Positions 44,202 through 52,834 are shown, numbered from the stretch's first letter. The stretch is 64,000 bases of DNA from Microbacterium sp. Marseille-Q6648 (GCF_943181415.1 NZ_CALPBZ010000002.1:124001-188000), one strand, 5' to 3'. Translations and numbers: made by a program. The notes: generated by a model from the sequence alone, not told the origin.

Positions 44202-45887
44202 TCAGCCGTTCTCTTCTGCGTACCGCTGCTGCGCCTGGTTGACGATGTCGAGGTACTGCGGCAGGTTCATGCCCTCGAGCTCGGCCACGTAGGCGTCCCA
44301 TTCGTCCAGCGACCGCTGGCCGAGGATGAACGCGGCGGTGTTCTGGTAGACGTGGTCCTTCAGCGCGGACTGGTAGAGCGACACCTGCTCGCGGTCGATC
44401 TCGCTCAGCGGCGCCGGCGGCGGCGGGTCGAGGACGGTCTTGCTCTCCATCGCGTCGAGGAACTCCAGCGTCTCCTCGCGGAGCATCGACCGGTCCAGGA
44501 TCAGCGACGAGCCGTGCGCGAGAGTCCACACTCCGTTGGAGAAGCCGTAATCGGCCTGGAGGTTCTCGGGCGCGTCGGGGTTCAGTCCCATCGCGGTGAT
44601 GTTCTCGTTCAGCGTGTAGGAATCGCCGTCCTTGGTGTAGGTCTCGCCCTCGACGCCCCACTTGGCGAACTCCAGGCCCTCGTCGGAGTAGTACAGCCAG
44701 TCGAGGAACTGCAGCAGTGCGAGGAAGTTCTCGGACTCGGTGACCTCGGACGACAGCATGAAGCCGCTGATGAGGCGCTGGCCGGACTGGAAGTTGTCAC
44801 CGGCCGGACCCGCCGGAACCCGGATCATCGCCATCTCGGCGTCGGTGCCGAGCTCTTCCACCGTGGTGCGGTAGCGGACGATCTCCTGGTCATTGGTGCC
44901 GATCGACATCGCCGAGCCCGATGCGAACTTCTGCACGGCCTGATCGTCGTCCTGTGTCAGCGACTCGGGGTCGAGCAGCCCCTCCTCCACGAGCGAGGCG
45001 TAGAACTCGACCAGGTCACGGTACTCGTCGGTGGCGCCGGTGTAGACGAACTCGCTGCCGTCCCACGTCAGTCCCTCGCCGAAGCCCCAGCCGGCAGACG
45101 TGCCGAAGTTGGGAGAGACGAAGGCGAGCGTCCCCTCGATCGGTCCGTTGGCCGACCAGCGGTCGGTCATCGGGTAGGCGTCGGGGTAGGCCTCCTTGAC
45201 GGTGCGCAGCTGATCGCGCAGCTCGTCGAACGTGGCGGGCTCGAGCGAGAGCCCCAGCTCCTCCCAGATGTCGCTGCGCACGGCGAAGGAGTATTCCGGA
45301 CGCGGCTGCTCGCGGAAGCCGGGGAAGACGTAGTACTTCCCGTCCTCCTGTCGCAGCTGGTCGAGGTCCTCTTCGAGGTCCCACTTCTCGACCTTGTCCA
45401 TGTAGTTGGGCATGTACTGGACGAAGTCGCTCGCCGGCAGGATCGCGCCGCCCGAGACGAACGAGACCTCCTGCCCGGGGTAGGTCACCGAGATGATGTC
45501 GGGTGCGTCACCCGCGCCGATCACGAGCGACTTGCGCTGGTCCCATTCGGCCAGCGGGGCGCTGACGAAGTCGAACGAGACGTTCTGGTTCTCGGCGAGC
45601 TGCTCGAGGATGAGCCAGTCCTCGTCGAGCGGATAGTTGGGGTGATCGCGGTAGAAGAGGCCGAACTCGACCGGCTCCGTCGCCTGGAAGGTGTCGCCGA
45701 CGCCGTAGTCCGACATCGCCGCGACATCCTTGCCGGTGAAGTCGAACTCGCCGCCCTCTGCGACGTCGTCTCCGCCGGATGCGCTGCATCCCGACAGGAT
45801 GAGCGCGCCGAGGGCGACCGCCGTGGTGGCCAGGATCGCGCCCCGCCGAGCGCGCCGTCGCGCGGGCGAGTGTCCTTGCTGTGACAT
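44202..45887 (-). CDS. LplA-type oligosaccharide-binding lipoprotein
   Basis: 561-aa solute-binding protein of the large LplA/YtcQ kind. The N-terminus has arginines, a hydrophobic segment and a lipobox LSGC (Cys34), so it is a Sec lipoprotein. The length and the PEYSFAVRSDIWEELGL segment near residue 166 are typical. It should hand oligosaccharides to the two permeases encoded upstream. AAAGGAAA precedes ATG 45887. In Paenibacillus related LplA-type systems import aldouronates; with alpha-glucuronidase next door the same cargo is plausible. No ATPase gene is present, so a shared MsmK/MsiK-type ATPase elsewhere is needed. Confidence 0.92.
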   Translation of the reverse strand: MSQQGHSPARRRARRGAILATTAVALGALILSGCSASGGDDVAEGGEFDFTGKDVAAMSDYGVGDTFQATEPVEFGLFYRDHPNYPLDEDWLILEQLAENQNVSFDFVSAPLAEWDQRKSLVIGAGDAPDIISVTYPGQEVSFVSGGAILPASDFVQYMPNYMDKVEKWDLEEDLDQLRQEDGKYYVFPGFREQPRPEYSFAVRSDIWEELGLSLEPATFDELRDQLRTVKEAYPDAYPMTDRWSANGPIEGTLAFVSPNFGTSAGWGFGEGLTWDGSEFVYTGATDEYRDLVEFYASLVEEGLLDPESLTQDDDQAVQKFASGSAMSIGTNDQEIVRYRTTVEELGTDAEMAMIRVPAGPAGDNFQSGQRLISGFMLSSEVTESENFLALLQFLDWLYYSDEGLEFAKWGVEGETYTKDGDSYTLNENITAMGLNPDAPENLQADYGFSNGVWTLAHGSSLILDRSMLREETLEFLDAMESKTVLDPPPPAPLSEIDREQVSLYQSALKDHVYQNTAAFILGQRSLDEWDAYVAELEGMNLPQYLDIVNQAQQRYAEENG

Positions 45888-45939
45888 GGTGTTTCCTTTC
45901 GTGGGGTTGACGACGTCGTCGCTCACCGGTTGGCAGCGC

Positions 45940-46896
45940 TCACTGCTTGACCGAGCCGAGCATGACGCCCGAGACGAAGTACTTCTGGATGAACGGGTAG
46001 AGGCAGACGATCGGCAGCACCGTGAGGAGCATGGTGACGGCCTTCACGTTCGACGCCACCTGAGAGGCCTCGCCGGATCCGCCCGCCCCGAGTGCCTCGG
46101 TGCCCATGGTGGCCGCCAGCAGATTCCGCAGGTATACGGTCACCGGGTACATATCGGCATCGTCGAGGTAGAGGAATGCCGTGAACCAGGAGTTCCAGAA
46201 CGAGACCGCGTAGAAGAGCACCATGGTCGCGATCACCGCCTTGCTCAGCGGCAGCACGATCCGCCAGAGGATGCCGTAGGTGTTCAGTCCGTCGATCGCG
46301 GCGGCCTCCTCGAGGTCTTCGGGGAAGTTCTCGAAGAACGCCTTCATGACGAGGAGGTTGAACACGCTGATGGCGTTGGGGATGACGATGGCCCAGATGG
46401 TGTTCTTGAAGCCGAGGGTGTTGATCAGGATGTAGTTCGGGATCAGACCGCCGTTGAAGAACATCGTGAAGACGGCGACGCCGATGAAGAACGCCCGCCC
46501 CTTCAGATGCTTCTTCGACAGGGCGTACGCGAAGGTCGTCGTCAGGACCATCGCGATGGCGGTGGCCACGACGGTGTAGATCACCGTGTTGCCGTAGTTG
46601 CGCCAGAACATCGCGTCGCCCATGACGTATCCGAACGTCGTGACGTTGAACCCCTTCGGGATCAGGTTCACCTGGCCGGAGTTGATGTACGCCTCGGAGC
46701 TGAACGCCTGTGCGACCACGTTGAGGAACGGGTAGAGCGTGACGAAGCAGATCGCGACGATCAGGGCGGCGTTGATGTAGCGGAAGACGGTGTAGCTGCG
46801 CGAGTCCTTGATGCCGCCCTGGGTCTGAGGGCGGAACAGGCGCTCGGACATCCGGCGCGGAACGGTGCGCAGGCTCGAGGTCGCATCGGTGGTCAC
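45940..46896 (-). CDS. Carbohydrate ABC permease, LplC/YtcP type
   Basis: 318-aa permease with six membrane segments, the first at residues about 40-60. The EAA loop lies in LEEAAAIDGLNTYGILWRIVLP near residue 195. The C-terminus ends in KYFVSGVMLGSVKQ, a signature of the YtcP-like group. GTG 46896 overlaps the TGA of the first permease (GTGA). It works as a pair with that permease and the LplA-type binding protein. Confidence 0.93.
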   Translation of the reverse strand: MTTDATSSLRTVPRRMSERLFRPQTQGGIKDSRSYTVFRYINAALIVAICFVTLYPFLNVVAQAFSSEAYINSGQVNLIPKGFNVTTFGYVMGDAMFWRNYGNTVIYTVVATAIAMVLTTTFAYALSKKHLKGRAFFIGVAVFTMFFNGGLIPNYILINTLGFKNTIWAIVIPNAISVFNLLVMKAFFENFPEDLEEAAAIDGLNTYGILWRIVLPLSKAVIATMVLFYAVSFWNSWFTAFLYLDDADMYPVTVYLRNLLAATMGTEALGAGGSGEASQVASNVKAVTMLLTVLPIVCLYPFIQKYFVSGVMLGSVKQ

Positions 46897-47903
46897 CACA
46901 GGCTCGTCCCCACGGTTCGGCGCGAAATGGCATTCGCGGACAGGATCAAGGTCAGGCCGATCAGCGCTTCGAACAGGCCGATGGCGGTGGCGTACGAGAA
47001 GTTGCTCGAGATGATGCCGACCCGGTACAGGTAGGTCGAGATGACGTCCGCCGTCGGGAACAGCAGGGGGTTGTACAGCAGCAGCACCTTCTCGAAGCCG
47101 ACGGCCATGAAGGTCCCGATGTTCAGGATCAAGAGAACGACCATCGTGGGCCGGATGCCCGGCAGCGTGACGTGCCAGATCTGCCGCCATCGGCTGGCAC
47201 CGTCGATGCGGGCCGCCTCATACAGCTGCGGGTCGATCGTGGTCAGCGCGGCCAGGTAGAGGATCGTGCCCCACCCGACGGTCTGCCAGATCTCGGAGCT
47301 GACATAGATCGTCCGGAACCACTCCGGCAGCTGCATGAACGGGATCGCCTCGCCGCCGAAGAACTCGATCCCCTGGTTGATGGAACCGCGAAGCGCCGTC
47401 AGCTGGAGGACCATGCCGGCCACGATCACGATCGACATGAAGTGCGGCAGGTACGAGATGGACTGCGCGATCCGCTTGAACCGCCGCGAGCGCAGCTCGT
47501 TGAACATCAGCGCCAGGATGATCGGGAGCGGGAAGACGATGAGCAGGGTCAGCCCGCCGAGCATCGCGGTGTTCCAGAACGCGCGCCAGAATGTGGGGTC
47601 GTTGATGAAGAGCTCGATGTAGCGGAACCCGACCCACTCGTCGCCGAACATGCTGCCGCCGGGACGGAAGCGTCGGAACGCGATGATGTTCCCGGCCATC
47701 GGCACGTAGCGGAAGATGAGGAGGAAGACGAGCGGCAGGATGAGCAGCGTATAGAGCCGCCAGTCGCGGGTCAGCGCCTTGCGCCACGTGGTGGTGTTCC
47801 GGGAGCGCGGCGGCTTCTGCCGGCGGCCCTCGGCCTTCGTGTCGTCCTTCTCGGATCGAAGCTCGACGGCTTCGGCCTCGACGACGCTGTTGTTGATCGA
47901 CAT
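46893..47903 (-). CDS. Carbohydrate ABC permease, LplB/YteP type
   Basis: 336-aa permease with six membrane segments. The N-terminal 35 residues are charged and cytoplasmic; the first helix reads LYTLLILPLVFLLIFRYVPMAG. The EAA loop is in LYEAARIDGASRWRQIWHVTLP near residue 230. AAGGAAG precedes ATG 47903. It is the first gene of the importer-GH42-YesL operon and follows a strong promoter with a LacI-type operator. Confidence 0.93.
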   Translation of the reverse strand: MSINNSVVEAEAVELRSEKDDTKAEGRRQKPPRSRNTTTWRKALTRDWRLYTLLILPLVFLLIFRYVPMAGNIIAFRRFRPGGSMFGDEWVGFRYIELFINDPTFWRAFWNTAMLGGLTLLIVFPLPIILALMFNELRSRRFKRIAQSISYLPHFMSIVIVAGMVLQLTALRGSINQGIEFFGGEAIPFMQLPEWFRTIYVSSEIWQTVGWGTILYLAALTTIDPQLYEAARIDGASRWRQIWHVTLPGIRPTMVVLLILNIGTFMAVGFEKVLLLYNPLLFPTADVISTYLYRVGIISSNFSYATAIGLFEALIGLTLILSANAISRRTVGTSLW

Positions 47904-47974
47904 CCGCTTCCTTGCGCTTGTCCGAGCTCTCCGACCCGGGTCGAAAGTTTCGGCATCACCTGCGATACGAGTCG

Positions 47975-48011
47975 AACTTAACCCGCACCACGACGAATGT
48001 CAACGTTTTCA
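47975..48011 (-). promoter_or_regulatory. Importer-operon promoter with LacI-type operator
   Basis: On the minus strand -35 TTGACA (47998-48003) and -10 TAAGTT (47975-47980) are exactly 17 bp apart, the best promoter match seen in this window. TGTCAACGTTTTCA (47998-48011, plus strand) overlaps the -35 and matches TGTAAACGTTTACA at 12 of 14 positions. Binding there would block the importer operon and may also affect the divergent esterase gene. Confidence 0.65.
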
Positions 48012-48085
48012 TTGTATTGTTATCGACAGGGAAGCCACCGTGCGAAGCTGCCGTGAAATCGCTTCTCAGAGGGGTGGATGGTGCG

Positions 48086-49090
48086 ATGGCGCGCTTCGAC
48101 ATGGCGGAGCCCGATCTCCGCAAGTATCGGCCGGAGGTTCCCCGGCCCGACGATTTCGAGGCCTTCTGGACCTCGTCGATCAGCGAGGCTCGCGCGGTCG
48201 ATCGACCTGCGGAGCGGCATCCTTTCGACGCGGGCCTCGCGCTCGTCGATGTCGCGGACGTCACCTTCCCGGGCTTCGCAGGCGACCCGGTGCGCGCCTG
48301 GCTGGTGATGCCCCGCCACCGCCCTGATCCGCTGCCCGCGGTCGTCGAGTTCGTCGGCTACGGCCGTGGCCGAGGGCTCCCCCACGAGCGCCTGCACTGG
48401 CCGGCGGCGGGCTTCGCGCAGCTCATCGTCGACACCCGCGGCCAGGGCAGCACGTGGGGGGCGGGCGGCGAAACCCCCGATCCGCACGGTTCGGGACCGG
48501 CAGCGGCCGGCTTCCTCACCCGCGGCATCCTCGACCCCGAGACGTACTACTACCGACGCGTCTTCGTCGACGCCGTGCGGGCCGTCGACGCCGTGCGGGG
48601 ATTCGACGACGTCGACCCCGCCCGCGTGGCGGTCACCGGCAACAGCCAGGGCGGCGCCATCGCCATCGCCGCGGCAGGACTCAGCGGCGGCCTGGTGGGG
48701 GCGCTGCCGACCGCGCCGATCCTGTGCGATCTGCCGCGCGCCGTCGGCCTCACGGATGCCGATCCCCACGCCGAGATCACGCGATACCTCTCGGTGCATC
48801 GCACGCGCACCGCACAGGTCATGCAGACGCTGTCGTACTTCGACGGCGTCAACTTCGCGCGTCGGGCCGGCTCCCCCGCCCTGTTCGGCTCGGGACACAT
48901 GGACACGATCTCGCCGCCGTCGACCGTCTACGCGGCGGCGAACTGGTGGCGAGGGGGCGCCGAGGTGGTGGCCTATCCGTGGAACGGCCACGAGGGCGGC
49001 GAGGGCGCGCACTGGGTCGCGCAGGCCGCGTGGCTGCGCCGCGCCCTCTCGGCCGCCCCCGCCGCGGCGGACTCTAGGATCAACGCATGA
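48086..49090 (+). CDS. Acetyl xylan esterase/cephalosporin-C deacetylase family
   Basis: 334-aa alpha/beta hydrolase of the AXE1 family, which removes acetyl groups from xylo-oligosaccharides. The triad is visible: Ser187 in GNSQGG, Asp273 in SGHMDTISPP and His302 in WNGHEGG. The Arg-Gly-Gln segment VDTRGQGSTWG near residue 117 gives the oxyanion-hole glutamine. No signal peptide, so it acts on imported sugars. ATG 48086 is preferred; an in-frame GTG at 48074 is possible. It diverges from the importer operon and overlaps the second LacI gene by 4 bp. Confidence 0.93.
   Translation: MARFDMAEPDLRKYRPEVPRPDDFEAFWTSSISEARAVDRPAERHPFDAGLALVDVADVTFPGFAGDPVRAWLVMPRHRPDPLPAVVEFVGYGRGRGLPHERLHWPAAGFAQLIVDTRGQGSTWGAGGETPDPHGSGPAAAGFLTRGILDPETYYYRRVFVDAVRAVDAVRGFDDVDPARVAVTGNSQGGAIAIAAAGLSGGLVGALPTAPILCDLPRAVGLTDADPHAEITRYLSVHRTRTAQVMQTLSYFDGVNFARRAGSPALFGSGHMDTISPPSTVYAAANWWRGGAEVVAYPWNGHEGGEGAHWVAQAAWLRRALSAAPAAADSRINA
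49075..49080 (+). promoter_or_regulatory. Internal leaderless -10 for second lacI
   Basis: TAGGAT lies inside the esterase gene, 6 nt before the lacI ATG at 49087. The regulator may thus be made independently of the esterase message. Confidence 0.45.
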
Positions 49091-50091
49091 CCGACACGCA
49101 GCGCGTGACGCTCGCCGAGATCGCCGCCGAAGCGGGCGTGTCTCTGGCCACGATGTCGAAGGTGCTCAACGGCCGGTCGGACGTCGCTCCGGCCACCCGA
49201 ACCCGCCTCGAGGAGCATCTCGCGCGCCACGGCTACACGCGGCGTGCGGGCGCGCAGCGCAGCGACTACATCGAGCTGGTGTTCCACGAGCTCGAGTCCA
49301 GCTGGTCGATGGAGGTCATCGAAGGCGTCGAGGAGGTCGCGCACGCCGCCGGACTGTCAGTGGTCCTCACCGTGAGCGGCGACCGTCACGCTCCGTCGGC
49401 GGACTGGATCGACGGCGTGCTGCGCCGGCGTCCGCTCGGCGTCGTGCTGGTGTTCTCGGACATCGCTCCGCACCGCCGCGAGAAGCTCCGCTCGCGCGGC
49501 ATCCCCTTCGTCATCGTCGATCCCGCCGGCGATCCGGCGCCCGACGTGCCGTCGGTCGGCTCGGCCAACTGGTCGGGCGGACTCATGGCCACGCGCCACC
49601 TCATCGAGCTCGGGCACCGGCGCATCGCCGCGATCTCGGGACCGGAGGACATGATGTGCTCGCTGGCGAGGCTGGACGGCTACCGTTCGGCGATGAACGC
49701 CGCGGGCATCCCGATCGACCCCGCGCTCGTGCGGTTCGGCGACTTCCACCCCGCCGGCGGCGAGGCGATCGCCCGCGAGCTGCTGTCGCTCCCCGAGCGG
49801 CCGACCGCGATCTTCGCCGGCAGCGACCTGCAGTCGCTCGGCGTCATCTCCGCCGCCTCGGCCGCGGGACTGCAGGTGCCGCGCGACCTGTCGATCGTCG
49901 GCTACGACGACATCCCGCTCTCGCAATGGCTCTCGCCGCAGCTGACGACGGTGCACCAGCCGCTGCGGCGCATGGGCGAAGAGGCGACGCGCCTGGCCCT
50001 GCGGCTCGCCGACGGCGCCCCGGTCGAGACGCTGCGGATGGACCTGGCCACCCACCTCGTGGTGCGCGAGAGCACGGCCCCGCCCGCCTGA
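49087..50091 (+). CDS. LacI-family repressor (esterase/importer side)
   Basis: 334-aa regulator with helix-turn-helix VTLAEIAAEAGVSLATMSKVLNG, hinge helix near residue 45 and a sensor domain. The domain carries the usual RHLIELGHRRIAAISG near 175, IFAGSDLQSLGV near 240 and IVGYDDIPLSQWLSPQLTTV near 268. The ATG overlaps the esterase TGA (ATGA). It likely controls the esterase and the divergent importer operon through the operator at 47998-48011. A hairpin follows its stop. Confidence 0.93.
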   Translation: MTDTQRVTLAEIAAEAGVSLATMSKVLNGRSDVAPATRTRLEEHLARHGYTRRAGAQRSDYIELVFHELESSWSMEVIEGVEEVAHAAGLSVVLTVSGDRHAPSADWIDGVLRRRPLGVVLVFSDIAPHRREKLRSRGIPFVIVDPAGDPAPDVPSVGSANWSGGLMATRHLIELGHRRIAAISGPEDMMCSLARLDGYRSAMNAAGIPIDPALVRFGDFHPAGGEAIARELLSLPERPTAIFAGSDLQSLGVISAASAAGLQVPRDLSIVGYDDIPLSQWLSPQLTTVHQPLRRMGEEATRLALRLADGAPVETLRMDLATHLVVRESTAPPA

Positions 50092-50123
50092 GCGGGGCAC
50101 GCGACCCGTCGGCGTCCGCTCCG

Positions 50124-50148
50124 CGGATGCCGCGCCCACCGGCATCCG
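50124..50148. terminator. 25-bp hairpin element, copy 2, after lacI
   Basis: CGGATGCCG and CGGCATCCG pair over a 7-nt loop, 33 bases after the LacI stop. The element matches 34429-34453 at 23 of 25 bases, so it is a repeated hairpin placed after genes. Confidence 0.6.
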
Positions 50149-50184
50149 GGATGTCAAGCCCGCCCTCGGCTCCCGCGGGGGCGA

Positions 50185-50190
50185 CAGGAT
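50185..50190 (+). promoter_or_regulatory. Candidate leaderless -10 of photolyase gene
   Basis: CAGGAT lies 7 nt before the ATG at 50198; the upstream ATG at 50189 lies within this box, which argues against it as the start. Confidence 0.4.
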
Positions 50191-50197
50191 GGAGGGC

Positions 50198-51559
50198 ATG
50201 ACGAGCCCCTCGATCGTGTGGTTCCGCGACGACCTGCGACTGGCGGATCACCCCGCGCTGCGGGCGGCCCTGGACCGCGGCGAACCCGTCGTGTGCCTGT
50301 ACGTGCTGGACGAGGAGTCCGACGGCGTCCGACCCCTCGGCGGCGCCGCCCGCTGGTGGCTGCACCACAGTCTCGCCTCGCTCGGCGAGCGGCTCGCCGA
50401 GCGAGGCGCGGCCCTCCTCCTCCGGCGCGGGCCGGCCGCCGAGGTCGTGCCGGCCGTCGTGGCCGAGACGGACGCCGGGGCCGTGTTCTGGAACCGCCGG
50501 TACAGCCTGCCCGAGCGTGACATCGATGCCGGGATCAAGTCCGATCTGCGCGACGCCGGCGTCGAGGTGGCGTCGTTCGCGGCATCCCTGCTCTTCGAGC
50601 CCTGGACGGTGCGGACCGGCGCCGACAAGCCGTACTCGGTGTTCACCCCCTTCTGGAAAGCGTGCCGCGACCTGCCTGCGCCCCGCGCGCCGCTGCCGGA
50701 GCCGCGCGACATCTCCGGACCGCGCTCGCAACCCGACGGCGACGACCTCGAGGACTGGGGCCTGCTGCCGACGACGCCGGACTGGGCGGGCGGGCTGCGC
50801 GAGACGTGGGAGCCCGGCGAGCCCGCCGCGCGCCGGCGGCTGCGCGCGTTCCTCGACGACGACCTCGCTGACTACGACCGCTCGCGCGACGAGCCGGCGG
50901 CCGGCGTGACGTCGGGACTGTCGCCGCGGCTGCGGTGGGGCGAGCTGAGCCCGTACCAGGTGTGGCACGAGACGATCCACTCCGCCGCGGCGGACGGTCA
51001 TCCCGGGCCGACGCAGCGGTTCCTGTCCGAGCTCGGCTGGCGCGAGTTCGCCTGGCACACCCTCTTCCACTTCCCCGACCTCGCGACCCGCAACTGGCGC
51101 TCCCAGTTCGACGCCTTCGCCTGGCCCCGCCTGACGCCCTCGCACCTCGAGGCATGGCAGAAGGGGCGGACCGGCGTTCCGCTCGTGGACGCCGGAATGC
51201 GGGAGCTGTGGCACACCGGTGTCATGCACAACCGGGTGCGCATGGTGACCGCGTCGTATCTGGTGAAGAACCTGCTGATCGACTGGCGGCGCGGCGAAGA
51301 GTGGTTCTGGGACACCCTGGTGGACGCGGATGCCGCCTCCAACCCCTTCAACTGGCAGTGGGTCGCGGGGTCGGGAGCCGACGCCGCCCCGTACTTCCGC
51401 GTGTTCAACCCCGAGCTGCAGGCCGAGAAGTTCGACAAGCACGGCGAGTACGTGCGGCAGTGGGCCCCGGACAGCGCGGGTCTGGAGCAGCTGGTCGACC
51501 TCAAGCGGTCCCGCCAGGCCGCCCTCGACGCCTACGAGGCGGTGAAGCGGGCCCGGTAG
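50198..51559 (+). CDS. Deoxyribodipyrimidine photolyase/cryptochrome
   Basis: 453-aa flavoprotein of the photolyase family that repairs UV-induced pyrimidine dimers with light. The N-terminal antenna domain starts SIVWFRDDLRLADHPAL; the C-terminal FAD domain includes TSGLSPRLRWGELSP near residue 235, FLSELGWREFAWHTLF near 270, the W/GxPLVDAGMRELWHTGVMHNRVRMV stretch near 325 and NPFNWQWVAGSGADAAPYFRVFNP near 380. The tryptophan pattern fits class I CPD photolyases. Start chosen at ATG 50198 rather than 50189 from the -10 spacing. Confidence 0.93.
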   Translation: MTSPSIVWFRDDLRLADHPALRAALDRGEPVVCLYVLDEESDGVRPLGGAARWWLHHSLASLGERLAERGAALLLRRGPAAEVVPAVVAETDAGAVFWNRRYSLPERDIDAGIKSDLRDAGVEVASFAASLLFEPWTVRTGADKPYSVFTPFWKACRDLPAPRAPLPEPRDISGPRSQPDGDDLEDWGLLPTTPDWAGGLRETWEPGEPAARRRLRAFLDDDLADYDRSRDEPAAGVTSGLSPRLRWGELSPYQVWHETIHSAAADGHPGPTQRFLSELGWREFAWHTLFHFPDLATRNWRSQFDAFAWPRLTPSHLEAWQKGRTGVPLVDAGMRELWHTGVMHNRVRMVTASYLVKNLLIDWRRGEEWFWDTLVDADAASNPFNWQWVAGSGADAAPYFRVFNPELQAEKFDKHGEYVRQWAPDSAGLEQLVDLKRSRQAALDAYEAVKRAR

Positions 51560-51578
51560 GACCGGGTGCCGGCGCAGC

Positions 51579-51676
51579 ATCCGGATTCTGCCGTCGGCGC
51601 CGCATCCGGATTCCGGAGTCCCCGGTCGGGCCGGATCCGGATTCCGGAGCCCGCGGTCGCGGCCGCATCCGGATTC
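51579..51676 (+). repeat. Four ATCCGGATTC repeats after photolyase
   Basis: The 10-mer ATCCGGATTC occurs at 51579, 51604, 51635 and 51667 (25, 31 and 32 bp apart), embedded in imperfect units rich in CCGGAGYCC. They fill the gap after the photolyase stop. No gene is visible here. Confidence 0.8.
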
Positions 51677-51695
51677 CGGTGTCTCGCCGGCTCGA

Positions 51696-51811
51696 GAGGA
51701 TCACAACTCCTGCAGCCAGCGGCCCTGAGCCGCGGGCTGCAATCCTGGATCCGCGGGATTCCGCGGCGGGGGCAGGCCCGGGCGCGGGGAGGTGCAGGAG
51801 TTATGATCCTC
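51696..51811. promoter_or_regulatory. 19-bp inverted repeat spanning monooxygenase start
   Basis: The left arm (51696-51714, GAGGATCACAACTCCTGCA) and the right arm (51793-51811) complement each other at 18 of 19 places, 78 bp apart. The right arm contains both the AGGAG ribosome site and the ATG at 51803, so in RNA the start of translation would be sequestered. Confidence 0.7.
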
Positions 51812-52834
51812 GACCTCGTGCCGGTGCGCACCGGCCAGTCCAGCGCACAGGCGATCGCGTCGTCGCTGGACCTGGTCGCCGCCGCCGACCGTCTGGGGTT
51901 CCGCCGGTACTGGTTCGCCGAGCACCACAACATGCCCGCGGTGGCCTCGACCACGCCGCCGGTGCTGGTCGCGGCCGCCGCCGCCCGCACCCCGCGCATC
52001 CGCGTCGGGTCGGGCGGGGTCATGCTCCCCAACCACAGCCCTCTGGTGGTGGCCGAGCAGTTCGCCGCCCTCGAGGCCCTCGCGCCGGGACGCGTCGACC
52101 TCGGTCTCGGCCGCGCTCCCGGCAGCGACCCGGTCATCACCCAGCTGCTGCGCCAGTCCGGAACGACGAGCGACGTCGAGCGGTTCCCCGACCATGTCCG
52201 CGACATCCTGTCGCTGGTCTCGCCCGAGGGCGCGACCGTGCGCTACACCTCCGGCGGAACGTACGACGTCCGCGCGACGCCGGCCGCATCGGGGGTGCCG
52301 GAGGTGTGGCTCCTCGGATCCAGCGACTACTCCGCGCAGCTGGCCGCCTCGCTGTCGTTGCCGTACGTGTTCGCGAATCACTTCTCGGGTCAGGGCCTCG
52401 AGCGCGCGCTCGAGCTGTACCGGACGCAGTTCCAGCCGAGCGAGTCCCTCCCCCGGCCGCGTACGTTCCTCACCGTGAATGCCGTCGCCGCGCCCACTCG
52501 CGAAGAAGCCGAGGCCCGGTCGCTGCCGAATCAGCGCATGATGGCGAGACTGCGCATGAACCGGCCGCTCGTGCCGTCCGAGACCGTGGAGCACGTGCTC
52601 GCCACCGCGGACGAGTTCGACGGTCTCGGCACGCAGATCATGGCCGCCGCGCGGGCAACGTGGTTCGTCGGCACGGGCGACGAGGTCGCCGCCGAGCTCA
52701 CCGCCTTCGCCGCCCGCCATGGTGTCGACGAGGTCATGATCTCGCCGATCGCGGGCGCCTACGAGGGCGAGCCGATGGATGCCGCCCCCGGCCGCACCCG
52801 CACGCTCGAGCTCCTCGCGGCGGCACTCGCCTGA
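51803..52834 (+). CDS. LLM-class flavin-dependent oxidoreductase
   Basis: 343-aa luciferase-like (LLM) protein with a TIM-barrel; reactions in this class use reduced flavin and oxygen. Typical motifs are RYWFAEHHNMPAVASTTPPVLVAAAAARTPRIRVGSG-like sequence between residues 35 and 70, LEALAPGRVDLGLGRAPGSDP near 90 and the SSDYSAQLAASLSLPYVFANHF stretch near 174. It matches the MsnO8-like branch. Substrate unknown. ATG 51803 has AGGAG close upstream. It is isolated, between repeats on both sides. Confidence 0.88.
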   Translation: MILDLVPVRTGQSSAQAIASSLDLVAAADRLGFRRYWFAEHHNMPAVASTTPPVLVAAAAARTPRIRVGSGGVMLPNHSPLVVAEQFAALEALAPGRVDLGLGRAPGSDPVITQLLRQSGTTSDVERFPDHVRDILSLVSPEGATVRYTSGGTYDVRATPAASGVPEVWLLGSSDYSAQLAASLSLPYVFANHFSGQGLERALELYRTQFQPSESLPRPRTFLTVNAVAAPTREEAEARSLPNQRMMARLRMNRPLVPSETVEHVLATADEFDGLGTQIMAAARATWFVGTGDEVAAELTAFAARHGVDEVMISPIAGAYEGEPMDAAPGRTRTLELLAAALA

